A stretch of DNA of 9,906 nt from an uncultured Acetatifactor sp. (GCA_947631715.1 CANRMK010000060.1:1-9906); one strand, 5' to 3'. Positions 1 through 7,423 are shown, numbered from the stretch's first letter. The notes: generated by a model not told the origin, from the letters alone. Program-made: numbers and translations.

Positions 1-81
1 TTTCCCCTTTACAGCCCACATTGTAAAATATCTTTGTATCAAAGTTGCATAATTCTGGAATCTTTTTTTATTTTTTCTTCC

Positions 82-109
82 AAAAAAGGAGCGTGCCGCT
101 GCACACTCC
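82..109 (-). terminator. Rho-independent terminator downstream of ytvI
   Basis: Read on the minus strand, GGAGTGTG (109-102) pairs with CACGCTCC (95-88) in an 8-bp stem with one G-U pair and a 6-nt loop. The stem is followed directly by six T residues (87-82). It lies about 90 nt past the ytvI stop and probably ends the ysxC-ytvI transcript. Confidence 0.8.
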
Positions 110-170
110 CTGACTGCTTCCCATAGAATAGACGGATCTTTCGGGAAAAGGTTTCATTTTCATTTTATTT

Positions 171-221
171 CTTATTTCTTATTTCTTATTTCTTATTTAT
201 TTCTTTTTCATTTCTTTTTCA
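171..221. repeat. Tandem microsatellites (7-mer then 11-mer) at the ytvI 3' end
   Basis: Four exact copies of CTTATTT occupy 171-198, followed by two exact copies of TTTCTTTTTCA at 200-221 and a further partial copy. The ytvI stop codon (197-199) lies in the 7-mer array, and the last lysine/glutamate-rich residues of YtvI are written by the 11-mer. Neither unit length is a multiple of three, so a change in copy number would alter the C-terminal tail or shift the stop. Confidence 0.85.
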
Positions 222-1474
222 TTTCTTTTTTTTCGTGTCTTTTTAGCTTTTTTCTTTTCCTCCCGCTCCAGCTGCTCCGCTACCCTCTGGCTCTCCACCT
301 TTCTGGCCGTTTCCTCGTTGCGCATGTTCATCTCGTCTACTTCGAACATGTCCTCCTTGCTCAGCCTCCGGAACCGGTTGATGCCAGCCTCCAGAATTAA
401 AAAGCTGTTCTTTGTGCTGTCAAAGACTCCCTCCTGATACATAGAATAGATCAGCAGGCCAAGGGGCACCGCCAGGATCATTCCCACAACGCCTCCTATG
501 CGGTAGCCCACATACAAAAGCACCAGGGTCGGAAGCGGCGGTACGCCGATGGAATCCCCCACGATCTTCGGCTGGATCAGCTGTCTCGCAAGCTGTCCCA
601 CGCACCAGATGATCAGCAGGCCCACCGCGGTCTTGTAATCGCCGGCAAAGATCTTGATCACTGCCCATGGGATCAGCACAGTTCCCGTTCCGAGAAAGGG
701 AATAAAATCCAGGATCGCAATGCCAAGGGCAATCAGGGCATAATAATGCACCCCAAGCACCCCCAGGCCAAACAGCAGGAGGACATACATCCATACCTCT
801 ATCTTCAGCTGCGCTTTCAGATATCCGCCCACCGACTGTGCCAGGCTCTTGCGGATCATATGGTAATAGAGCTGAAGCACAGCGGGCGTATGTTTCCGGA
901 ACCATTCCGCAATGTGCTGATGCTCCGCCACGAAAAAGTAGGCGGACAAAAGCGCCATGATCACCCCGATGAACACGGACGGCAGCTGCATGGCTATATT
1001 TCCGGCAGCCTGTATGGTAGGAGTGCTGCTCTTTTCAAAGAAGTCCTCAAGATATCCGCTCACGACCTCCGAAAAATCATTCAGCTTCAGCTGGGTCCTC
1101 TCGGGAAGATGAGCGAACAGCAGCACCTCAAGGCGCTGTCCCATACTGTTCAGATCCGCTTCCATCCCTGCCCACATGGACGGCAGCGCCTTAAGCAGGC
1201 CGCCGATCTGTTCCGTCAGCCATGCTATGACAAAATAAAAGATCCCCACCACCAGAGCGATCACGGCGATGATCACGAACGCGCTTCCGATCTTGCGCTT
1301 CAGTTTGATCTTTTCCTCAAAAAAACGCACCAGCGGCGACGCTATCAGCGCAATGATCCAGCCTATCACAAAGGGCAGGAAAAACATCAGCAGTCTGGGA
1401 AGCAGAAAGATCACCGCCAGCAGCACTGCGGCAGCCACCGCCAGGTTCACCAAAGCCTTACTGTATTTTTTCAC
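197..1474 (-). CDS. ytvI: Sporulation integral membrane protein YtvI (AI-2E transporter-like family)
   Basis: A 425-residue polytopic membrane protein of the AI-2E/PerM-type family; the Firmicutes branch is annotated as sporulation protein YtvI, whose molecular role is not established. Hydrophobic segments begin near residues 8-28 and 30-47 and recur at about 60-85, 160-182 and through 225-350, with the family-typical stretch around LGIAILDFIPFLGTGTVLIP. The last 60 residues are a highly charged Lys/Glu/Arg tail, partly made by tandem repeats in the DNA. The start is GTG at 1474, chosen because a strong GGAGG (1486-1482) stands 7 nt upstream and because it overlaps the ysxC stop as GTGA, implying translational coupling. 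A terminator follows at 109-82. Family assignment is firm; a sporulation role is inferred from the family. Confidence 0.85.
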   Translation of the reverse strand: MKKYSKALVNLAVAAAVLLAVIFLLPRLLMFFLPFVIGWIIALIASPLVRFFEEKIKLKRKIGSAFVIIAVIALVVGIFYFVIAWLTEQIGGLLKALPSMWAGMEADLNSMGQRLEVLLFAHLPERTQLKLNDFSEVVSGYLEDFFEKSSTPTIQAAGNIAMQLPSVFIGVIMALLSAYFFVAEHQHIAEWFRKHTPAVLQLYYHMIRKSLAQSVGGYLKAQLKIEVWMYVLLLFGLGVLGVHYYALIALGIAILDFIPFLGTGTVLIPWAVIKIFAGDYKTAVGLLIIWCVGQLARQLIQPKIVGDSIGVPPLPTLVLLYVGYRIGGVVGMILAVPLGLLIYSMYQEGVFDSTKNSFLILEAGINRFRRLSKEDMFEVDEMNMRNEETARKVESQRVAEQLEREEKKKAKKTRKKRNEKEMKKK

Positions 1475-2064
1475 TGCGCTTCCTCCAAAATATGATCCAG
1501 GATTTCATAGATCTCTTCCCGCCCCTGCTTTGTCTGGGCAGAAAAAGGGATAATGACCGTATCCTCCTCCGCCTCAAGCCCGGTGCGGATCAGATCCACC
1601 TGCCTGCGGATCTGGCTTCGTTTGATCTTGTCCAGTTTGGTCGCTATGATCGTGGGCCTGTAGCCGTTCTCACAGATCCACCGGTACATGATGCGGTCGT
1701 TCTCAGACGGCTCATGGCGGATATCCACCAGCAGGAACACCTGCTTTAGCTGTTCGGAGCTGTGCAGATAGTTCTCTGTCATCTTTCCCCACTGTGCTTT
1801 CACGTTCACATTGACCTTGGCGTAGCCATAACCGGGCAGATCCACAAAATAGAGCATATCATTGATATTGTAATAATTGATCGTCTGGGTCTTTCCCGGC
1901 TGAGAGCTGGTCCTGGCCAGGGACTTGCGGTTCATGAGCACATTGATCAGAGAAGATTTCCCCACATTGCTCTTTCCCGCAAAAGCCACCTCCGGGTGCC
2001 TGCTCTGGGGTATCTTACTGGTAATGCCGCATACTGTTTCCAAACTGACATTCTTAATGATCAT
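1471..2064 (-). CDS. ysxC: Ribosome biogenesis GTP-binding protein YsxC/EngB
   Basis: A TRAFAC-class GTPase of the EngB/YihA/YsxC family, which acts in late assembly of the large ribosomal subunit and is usually essential. Counted from the chosen start (197 aa, normal for the family), the motifs are G1 GKSNVGKS at 30-37, a G2-type threonine in GKTQT near 58-61, G3 DLPGYG at 75-80, G4 TKLDK at 142-146 and G5 SAQ near 175-177. The ATG at 2064 is preferred over a GTG nine codons upstream because AAAAGGA stands 7 nt before the ATG and nothing comparable precedes the GTG. The stop overlaps the ytvI GTG start. In many Clostridia lon precedes this gene; here clpX does, across a gap of about 240 bp. 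A weak promoter-like TTGCAC with a poor -10 lies in that gap, so how ysxC is transcribed is unclear. Confidence 0.95.
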   Translation of the reverse strand: MIIKNVSLETVCGITSKIPQSRHPEVAFAGKSNVGKSSLINVLMNRKSLARTSSQPGKTQTINYYNINDMLYFVDLPGYGYAKVNVNVKAQWGKMTENYLHSSEQLKQVFLLVDIRHEPSENDRIMYRWICENGYRPTIIATKLDKIKRSQIRRQVDLIRTGLEAEEDTVIIPFSAQTKQGREEIYEILDHILEEAQ

Positions 2065-2203
2065 CCTGATATCCTTTTCGCGCTTTCCCACACGGCCGGG
2101 CCCTGTCTGCTCTCATATCCAGTGCCATCCGATCCGGTGCAAAGACCTCTGCGTCTCACATCCCGGCGTGAGGATGTTCAGATCAGCCTGCACAGAACAG
2201 CAT

Positions 2204-2238
2204 AAAACGGCACAGCGCCGTCCCGGGACGGCGCTGCG
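2204..2238 (-). terminator. 24-bp perfect palindrome, probable clpX terminator
   Basis: Positions 2213-2236 are a perfect palindrome with half-site CAGCGCCGTCCC. On the minus strand it can be extended by a G-U and a C-G pair (2237-2238 with 2212-2211), and after three further bases come four T (2207-2204). The site is about 68 nt past the clpX stop, so a terminator for clpPX is the simplest reading. The T run is short and set back a little, so an operator or another palindromic role is not excluded. The rest of the gap (2065-2303) shows no gene, and I see no lon fragment in it. Confidence 0.6.
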
Positions 2239-2303
2239 TACTCTCACACTGGCGAAACACCGTCGTGTGTCCTTTTCAGTTTCCTGCTTCCGGACCCGCC
2301 GTC

Positions 2304-3578
2304 CTATATGGCAGTGTCCAGCTTCTTTCTCTCATTCTCCTGCCGGATAGTCCTGGGAGCGTCCTTTCCCTCCACGGCCTCCTTGGTGATCACACAGGCC
2401 TGGATCGTATCGTCGGAGGGAATCTCATACATGGTGTCCATCATGACGCTCTCCATAATGGAGCGCAGTCCCCGGGCGCCGGTCTTGCGCTCAAATGCCT
2501 TGTCGGCAATGGCCTCCACCGCATCGTCCTCAAAGGTCAGATCCACATCATCCATATCGAACAGCTTCTGATACTGCTTGATCAATGCATTTTTCGGCTC
2601 TTTCAGGATCCGGATCAGAGCCTCCTTGTCCAGTCCTCTCAAGGATACGCAGATGGGCACGCGTCCCACGAACTCCGGGATCAGTCCGAATTTCACCAGA
2701 TCCTGCGGCGTTACCTCCTGCAGCAGATCGCTGATCTCCTTATTGCTCTTCTGGGACACCTCCGTGTTAAAGCCGATGGCTTTCCGGTCCAGTCTTGCCT
2801 CCACGATCTTGTCAAGCCCGTCAAAAGCGCCGCCGCAGATGAAGAGGATATTGGAGGTATCGATGGTGATCAGCTCCTGATGGGGGTGCTTTCTTCCGCC
2901 CTGAGGCGGCACGCTGGCAACAGTGCCCTCCACGATCTTAAGGAGCGCCTGCTGGACGCCCTCGCCGGATACGTCTCTGGTAATGGACACGTTCTCCCCT
3001 TTTTTGGTGATCTTATCGATCTCGTCAATGTAGATGATGCCGTACTGGGCCCTCTCCACATCGTAATCTGCAGCCTGGATCAGCTTTAACAGGATATTCT
3101 CCACATCCTCGCCCACATAGCCGGCCTCCGTCAGGGTGGTGGCGTCAGCGATGGCAAAAGGCACATTGATGATCTTTGCCAGGGTCTGCGCCAGATATGT
3201 CTTGCCGGAGCCGGTAGGCCCTATCATAATGATATTGCTCTTCTGCAGCTCCACATCGTCCAGATCTTTCGGGGCGGTCACCCGCTTGTAGTGATTGTAC
3301 ACGGATACTGCCAGCACTTTCTTGGCTTCCTCCTGCCCCACCACATACTCATCCAGAAAATTCTTGATCTGGATAGGCTTTAAGAGATTGATATCCGGGC
3401 GGCCGGTCTCCTCCAGTTCGTCATCTTCCAGTTCTTCCTCCAGGATATCCGCGCAGATATCGATACACTCATCACAGATATACACTCCCGCAGGCCCTGC
3501 GATCAGCTTGCGGACCTGGGACTGGGCTTTGTTGCAGAAAGAACATCTGATATCGTTTCCCATCATTTTAGTTGCCAT
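2304..3578 (-). CDS. clpX: ATP-dependent Clp protease ATP-binding subunit ClpX
   Basis: A AAA+ unfoldase that recognises tagged or adaptor-delivered proteins and threads them into ClpP. At 424 aa it has the full family length. The N-terminal zinc-binding domain has Cys12, Cys15, Cys35 and Cys38. The AAA+ module shows Walker A GPTGSGKT (120-127), the pore loop GYVG (153-156), Walker B IIYIDE (181-186), the RKH loop near 229-231 and the IGF loop (268-270) that docks on ClpP. LIPEFVGRVP, further on, is also characteristic. The ATG at 3578 is preceded by AGGAG with a 7-nt gap. The gene follows clpP by only 28 nt with no terminator between them, so clpP and clpX are probably one transcript, ending at the palindrome near 2213-2236. 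No missing key residue was seen. Confidence 0.97.
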   Translation of the reverse strand: MATKMMGNDIRCSFCNKAQSQVRKLIAGPAGVYICDECIDICADILEEELEDDELEETGRPDINLLKPIQIKNFLDEYVVGQEEAKKVLAVSVYNHYKRVTAPKDLDDVELQKSNIIMIGPTGSGKTYLAQTLAKIINVPFAIADATTLTEAGYVGEDVENILLKLIQAADYDVERAQYGIIYIDEIDKITKKGENVSITRDVSGEGVQQALLKIVEGTVASVPPQGGRKHPHQELITIDTSNILFICGGAFDGLDKIVEARLDRKAIGFNTEVSQKSNKEISDLLQEVTPQDLVKFGLIPEFVGRVPICVSLRGLDKEALIRILKEPKNALIKQYQKLFDMDDVDLTFEDDAVEAIADKAFERKTGARGLRSIMESVMMDTMYEIPSDDTIQACVITKEAVEGKDAPRTIRQENERKKLDTAI

Positions 3579-3606
3579 TCCTATACTCCTGTCAGTGTCA
3601 ATTTAT

Positions 3607-4209
3607 CTATTTTTCTGCTTTCTGCGCCTCGTGCGAGGTGATGACCATATCGATCAGTCCGTAATCAAGGGCCTCCTCTGCGCTCATCCAGTTGTCGCGC
3701 TCCGTATCGGCACAGATCGTCTCATAGTCCTTTCCAGTGTTCTCGGCAAGCATATGATTCAGCTTTTCCTTTGTCTTCAGGATATGTCTGGCAGCGATCT
3801 CGATCTCCGTGGCCTGGCCCTTGGTGCCCCCAAGAGGCTGATGGATCATGATCTCCGCATTGGGAAGCGCGAACCGCTTGCCCTTTGCGCCTCCGGAGAG
3901 CAGGAAAGCGCCCATGCTGGCCGCCATGCCGATACACACAGTAGACACGTCGCACTTAATATAATTCATGGTGTCATAGATCGCCATGCCTGCGGTGATA
4001 GCACCGCCCGGGCTGTTGATATACAGATGGATATCCTTTTCGGGATCCTCGGCTTCCAAAAACAGAAGCTGCGCCACCACAATGCTGGCAGAAGTATCAT
4101 TTACCTCCTCGCCCAGAAAGATGATCCTGTCTTTCAGCAGGCGGGAGTATATATCGTAAGACCGCTCTCCTTTGCTGGTCTGTTCAATGACATAAGGCAC
4201 TAAGCTCAT
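3607..4209 (-). CDS. clpP: ATP-dependent Clp protease proteolytic subunit ClpP
   Basis: The serine peptidase core that forms double heptameric rings and degrades substrates delivered by ClpX or other Clp ATPases. From the chosen start it is 200 aa, typical of ClpP. The catalytic triad is in place: Ser98 in GMAASMG, His123 in EIMIHQP and Asp172 in the RDNWMSAEEA region. The ATG at 4209 (MSLVPYVIEQ) is chosen over an ATG 15 codons upstream because GGAGG stands 7 nt before it and the protein then begins at the conserved N-terminus; the upstream codons lie in the 5' leader. Transcription should start near 4253 from a promoter at 4260-4288, directly after the tig terminator. clpX follows 28 nt downstream. 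No CIRCE element and no CtsR-type heptanucleotide direct repeat was seen near the promoter. Confidence 0.97.
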   Translation of the reverse strand: MSLVPYVIEQTSKGERSYDIYSRLLKDRIIFLGEEVNDTSASIVVAQLLFLEAEDPEKDIHLYINSPGGAITAGMAIYDTMNYIKCDVSTVCIGMAASMGAFLLSGGAKGKRFALPNAEIMIHQPLGGTKGQATEIEIAARHILKTKEKLNHMLAENTGKDYETICADTERDNWMSAEEALDYGLIDMVITSHEAQKAEK

Positions 4210-4252
4210 TTTGATTCCTCCGTTTCCTGTTTTTGCCATTTTGAAACATCTC

Positions 4253-4296
4253 AATACACATCATATCCCACTTACAGCGTATTTTCAATGTGTATT
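4253..4296. promoter_or_regulatory. 9-bp inverted repeat flanking the clpP promoter, candidate operator
   Basis: AATACACAT (4253-4261) and ATGTGTATT (4288-4296) are exact inverted copies separated by 26 bp. On the minus strand one arm begins at the outer base of the -35 hexamer, and the other runs from the end of the -10 hexamer to the expected transcription start. This placement is what a dimeric regulator, or two dimers bridging the promoter, would use. The sequence matches no stress-regulator operator I recognise. The repeat is certain; its role is inferred. Confidence 0.5.
4260..4288 (-). promoter_or_regulatory. SigA-type promoter of clpPX
   Basis: On the minus strand, TTGAAA (4288-4283) is followed after exactly 17 bp by TATGAT (4265-4260). 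This is a near-consensus housekeeping promoter with an expected start around 4253 and a leader of about 44 nt to the clpP ATG. It lies between the tig terminator and clpP, so clpPX can be expressed independently of tig. Confidence 0.8.
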
Positions 4297-4302
4297 CCGG
4301 GA

Positions 4303-4355
4303 TTTAATAAAAAATTAAAACATAGCGGCTGCGCCCCCGTCCGGGGCACAACCGC
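4303..4355 (-). terminator. Rho-independent terminator of tig
   Basis: On the minus strand, GCGGTTGTGCCCC (4355-4343) pairs with GGGGCGCAGCCGC (4337-4325). The 13-bp stem has two G-U pairs and a 5-nt loop and is followed by a T-rich tail (TATGTTTTAATTTTTTATT). It starts about 30 nt past the tig stop and should largely separate tig from clpPX transcription. Confidence 0.9.
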
Positions 4356-4384
4356 ATTCCATTGCCTGCATTCCGGAAAATCCC

Positions 4385-5743
4385 TTATTCCTCCGCAGTC
4401 TCCTCTGATGCATTCCCGCCTTTGGCCTTTGCGGAGGTCTTCTTTGCGGACGGCTTGGTCTCCTTGGCGTTCTCCACCACGAAGTCCACAGCCTTTCTCA
4501 CAGCCAGATCCTCCACCACCTGCTTCTTTCCGTTCTCGCCGAGAAGCTCCTTTACCTTATCGGGCTCCATCTGGTAAGCTTCGCCCATGGTCTTGATCTC
4601 TTCCTCGATCTCCTCCTCTGTGGGCTCGATCTTTTCTGCGGCTGCGACAGCCTCCAGCACCAGTCTGGACTGGATCCGCTTCAGAGCTTGAGGCTTCACC
4701 TGATCCAGCATCATCTGAGCCGTTGTGCCGGTAAACTTCATATACTGATCTAAGGAAAGGCCCTGAGCCTGCAGCCTCTGTGCATACTCCTGCACCATCT
4801 GCCTCTGCTGTGTCTCCACCATGGCATCGGGGATCTCCATCTTTGCATCCGCAATGACCGCATCGATCGCAGCGTCCTCTTTCTGGCTCTTTGCGCTGGC
4901 GGTCTTTCTCTCGGAGAGTTTCTTTCTGATTTCCTCCTTGTATTCTGCAACGGTATCGCTCTCGTCGGACACCTCGCTCACAAAATCATCGTCCAGCTCA
5001 GGCAGCTGCTTCTCCTGCAGCTTCTTTACCGTACATTTGAACACTGCCGCCTTGCCTGCCAGCTCTGCGGCCTGGTAATCCTCGGGGAAAGTTACGTTCA
5101 CGTCTGTCTCTTTTCCGATCTCTGCGCCTATGAGCGCCTCCTCGAAACCGGGAATAAAGGCATGGGAGCCGATGGTCAGAGGATAATCCTCCCCCTTGCC
5201 GCCCTCGAACGCTTCCCCGTCCACAAAGCCCTCAAAATCGATGGTCGCGATATCGCCCTCTCTCACGGTCCTGTCCGTGATCTCCACGGTCCTGGAGTTC
5301 TTCTCCCGCTCTCTGTCGATCTCCGCGGTCACTTCCTCGTCCGTCACATCCACGTCCACCTTGTCCACCTTAACGCCCTTATATTTGCCAAGAGTCACCT
5401 CCGGCTTCAGCGCCACCTCCGCGGTAAAGATGAAAGGCTTGCCCGCCTCGATCTGCACCACATCCACCTTGGGGGAAGACACGATGTCCTCCGTGCACTC
5501 CTCCAGCGCTTTCTCATAGGCCTCCGGGATCAGAGCATTGGCGGCGTCCTCATAAAATATCTCTTTGCCGTACATCTGCTCGATCATCTTCCGGGGCGCC
5601 TTGCCCTTGCGGAATCCGGGGATATTGATCCTATTCCTGTTCTTTAAGAACGCTCCGTTCAGCGCCTTTTCCAGCTCTTCCGCAGACACCTCGATGGTCA
5701 GCTTCGCCATATTTTTCTCTAACTTTTCCACCTGTAGACTCAT
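4385..5743 (-). CDS. tig: Trigger factor, ribosome-associated chaperone and peptidyl-prolyl isomerase
   Basis: A cytosolic chaperone that binds the ribosome near the exit tunnel and meets nascent chains; it also has FKBP-type prolyl isomerase activity. At 452 aa it is slightly long for the family. The ribosome-binding signature GFRKGKAP is at residues 43-50 in the N-terminal domain, the FKBP domain spans about 161-240 (REGDIATIDFEGFVDG onward, including IPGFEEALIGAEIG), and the helical C-terminal chaperone domain follows. The final 25 or so residues are a low-complexity Lys/Ala/Ser/Glu tail. The ATG at 5743 is used because AAGGAGG lies just before it (10-nt gap); a GTG eight codons upstream would put that site inside the coding region. 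It has its own promoter (5833-5861) and terminator (4303-4355). Confidence 0.96.
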   Translation of the reverse strand: MSLQVEKLEKNMAKLTIEVSAEELEKALNGAFLKNRNRINIPGFRKGKAPRKMIEQMYGKEIFYEDAANALIPEAYEKALEECTEDIVSSPKVDVVQIEAGKPFIFTAEVALKPEVTLGKYKGVKVDKVDVDVTDEEVTAEIDREREKNSRTVEITDRTVREGDIATIDFEGFVDGEAFEGGKGEDYPLTIGSHAFIPGFEEALIGAEIGKETDVNVTFPEDYQAAELAGKAAVFKCTVKKLQEKQLPELDDDFVSEVSDESDTVAEYKEEIRKKLSERKTASAKSQKEDAAIDAVIADAKMEIPDAMVETQQRQMVQEYAQRLQAQGLSLDQYMKFTGTTAQMMLDQVKPQALKRIQSRLVLEAVAAAEKIEPTEEEIEEEIKTMGEAYQMEPDKVKELLGENGKKQVVEDLAVRKAVDFVVENAKETKPSAKKTSAKAKGGNASEETAEE

Positions 5744-5832
5744 TGATGCTTTTCCTCCTTCAATCACCTGTGTCCATCTATCTTCAATCGCTCCGGATTT
5801 CCGAAACGGAACAGAATCACAGTCATTTTAAG

Positions 5833-5861
5833 ATTATAGCATAGGAACAGGGAAAAGACAA
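5833..5861 (-). promoter_or_regulatory. SigA-type extended -10 promoter of tig
   Basis: On the minus strand, TTGTCT (5861-5856), a 17-bp spacer and a perfect TATAAT (5838-5833) preceded by TGC give an extended -10 promoter. The predicted start is near 5826, leaving a leader of about 80 nt before the tig ATG. Confidence 0.8.
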
Positions 5862-5895
5862 ATGTTTTTTGCCTGCAATTGCTTCATTTTGTCAT

Positions 5896-5962
5896 AGTTC
5901 AGCCTTTTCCTTGCAAGTCACGCCCGGTACTGCCTATGTTCTCCCGGCGGAGGGGCTGAACT
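5896..5962. repeat. Inverted repeat in the gap between the ABC importer and tig
   Basis: AGTTCAGCC (5896-5904) and GGCTGAACT (5954-5962) are exact inverted copies around a 49-nt loop that contains a smaller CTCC/GGAG hairpin. The 136-bp gap 5862-5997 holds no gene. Neither strand shows a T run after the stem, so this is not a standard terminator, and I see no other clear terminator for the importer operon. Transcription may therefore read through toward tig. Confidence 0.45.
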
Positions 5963-5997
5963 GTTCCGTCGTTTGTTCCGCTCGGCTCTCATATCTT

Positions 5998-7383
5998 TCA
6001 AATATGTGTGGCAATCACTAACGCCCTGCCCCGGAGGCGCTTCCGGATATAGCTCTCCGCCCTGGCCCTGGTCTCTCTGTCCATGCCCGTGTACGGCTCG
6101 TCCAAAAGCACCGCCCCGGAATCCGCCTCCATAGCCCGCACCAGAGCCACACGCCGCTTCATGCCCCCGCTTAAGCAGGAACACGGCTTCTCAAGATCCT
6201 CCGGCGCAAGCAGCTCCTCAAGCGCCTCTGCCGCTCGGCGACTGTCCCCGGTGATCATCTCCACATTTTTCAGTGCGCTGCAGTCCATACAGAGCCTGTC
6301 CTCCTGAAACACCATGCTCACTGTTTCCGGCATGACCGCATATCCCCCGTCCGGCTCCTCCAGCCCCGCCAGGATCCGAAGCAGCGTAGTCTTCCCGCTG
6401 CCGGACGGGCCGTTAAGGTATTTCACCTCTCCGGGGCCGCAGGCAAAGGAGAGATCCCGCAGGACATACCGGCTTTCTCCGTCCTCTGAAAGAGGAAAGC
6501 TCTTATCAATATGCCGCGCCTCCACACCTTTCTTTTCCTGCTGCCCGCCGTACTCTTCCGCCGCTTCCTCCCGGGTACAGCCCTTTTCTCTGCGTCTCTT
6601 CCCAGCAGAGCGTTCCCCAGACGCCGTTTCCGGCTTTCTGCAGGCCGGCTGCCATGCAAAAAAGCGCTCCGCCAGAAAAAGGAAGCCTCTCTCAAACAGG
6701 ACACTCAGCAGGATCACCACCGCCGTCCATGCAAACACCCCTGCCGTATCCAGGTAAATCTTAGAAAGATACATCCGGCCGCCGACAGAGCGGGACGGTG
6801 TGCCGATGACCTCAGCCGCCACCCCGGATTTCCAGCACATTCCAAGGGCAAGCTTCAATCCTCCGGCCAGGAACGGGCGCAGGGCAGGACGGTAAATATA
6901 GAAAAATCTCGTCCGAAAGGGCAGCCGGAACACCCGGGCCATCTCAAGCAGCTGCCTGTCCGTGTTCGCCAGCCCCTCCAGCGTGTTGATGTAAAGATTC
7001 GGCAGGACCACCAGAAAGCACACAGCCGCCGCCAGAAAGGAGGAACCCCACCAGATCAGCAGAAGCACCGCAAAAGACGCCACCGGCACCGCTTTCAGCA
7101 GATTCATAAAGGGCCCGAGCAGCTGTCTGACCGCCGGCATTTTGTGGCTGCAGGCCGCAAGTAAGATCCCCGCTCCCGCTCCCGCCAGGAATCCCGCCCC
7201 GATGCGGAGCAGGCTGAAGCACAGGGAAGCATAAAACTCCCGTTCTTCCATCAGCTCCCCCAGCCGCAGAAGCGTCTCCCGCGGGCCGGCCACCAGAAGA
7301 ACATTATTCACTGCCAAGGCCAGGAGCTGCCAGACTGCCAGCCAGAACAGAAGCGCCGCCGCTTTTCCGGCCCATTTTCTCAT
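5998..7383 (-). CDS. Fused ABC importer permease-ATPase (nitrate/sulfonate/taurine type)
   Basis: One 461-aa polypeptide joins an inner-membrane permease of the SsuC/TauC type (about residues 1-245, several membrane helices, with an EAA-like cytoplasmic loop around LLEMARVFRLPFRTRFFYIYRPAL) to an ABC ATPase (about 287-461) through a charged linker. The ATPase shows Walker A GPSGSGKT (325-332), Q-loop Gln360, signature LSGGMKRR (from 404), Walker B AVLLDE (424-429) and the H-loop histidine at 460. It ends one residue later, so the family's usual C-terminal segment is missing. Start ATG 7383 is chosen because AGGA lies 8 nt upstream and the membrane segment follows at once; ATG 7410 has no good site. 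An in-frame GTG at 6525 with an AGGAAAAG upstream could make a separate ATPase. The binding protein gene lies just upstream. Two fused copies would supply both permease and both ATPase halves. The substrate is unknown. Confidence 0.85.
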   Translation of the reverse strand: MRKWAGKAAALLFWLAVWQLLALAVNNVLLVAGPRETLLRLGELMEEREFYASLCFSLLRIGAGFLAGAGAGILLAACSHKMPAVRQLLGPFMNLLKAVPVASFAVLLLIWWGSSFLAAAVCFLVVLPNLYINTLEGLANTDRQLLEMARVFRLPFRTRFFYIYRPALRPFLAGGLKLALGMCWKSGVAAEVIGTPSRSVGGRMYLSKIYLDTAGVFAWTAVVILLSVLFERGFLFLAERFFAWQPACRKPETASGERSAGKRRREKGCTREEAAEEYGGQQEKKGVEARHIDKSFPLSEDGESRYVLRDLSFACGPGEVKYLNGPSGSGKTTLLRILAGLEEPDGGYAVMPETVSMVFQEDRLCMDCSALKNVEMITGDSRRAAEALEELLAPEDLEKPCSCLSGGMKRRVALVRAMEADSGAVLLDEPYTGMDRETRARAESYIRKRLRGRALVIATHI

Positions 7384-7423
7384 GCCGTTCTTCCTGCCGT
7401 TTTCTTTCATACTTATACCACTA

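Noticed and set aside
2065..2091. GTG start at 2091 for ysxC
   Set aside because: The ATG at 2064 has a well-spaced AAAAGGA, and the extra nine residues are not needed for the family fold.
4200..4300. CIRCE or CtsR box near clpP
   Set aside because: Neither TTAGCACTC-N9-GAGTGCTAA nor the CtsR heptanucleotide direct repeat is present.
5918..6184. An 88-aa minus-strand frame overlapping the end of the ATPase
   Set aside because: It reads the Walker B and signature region out of frame and is Gly/Arg-rich with no domain. Only its position at the truncated ATPase end is of interest.
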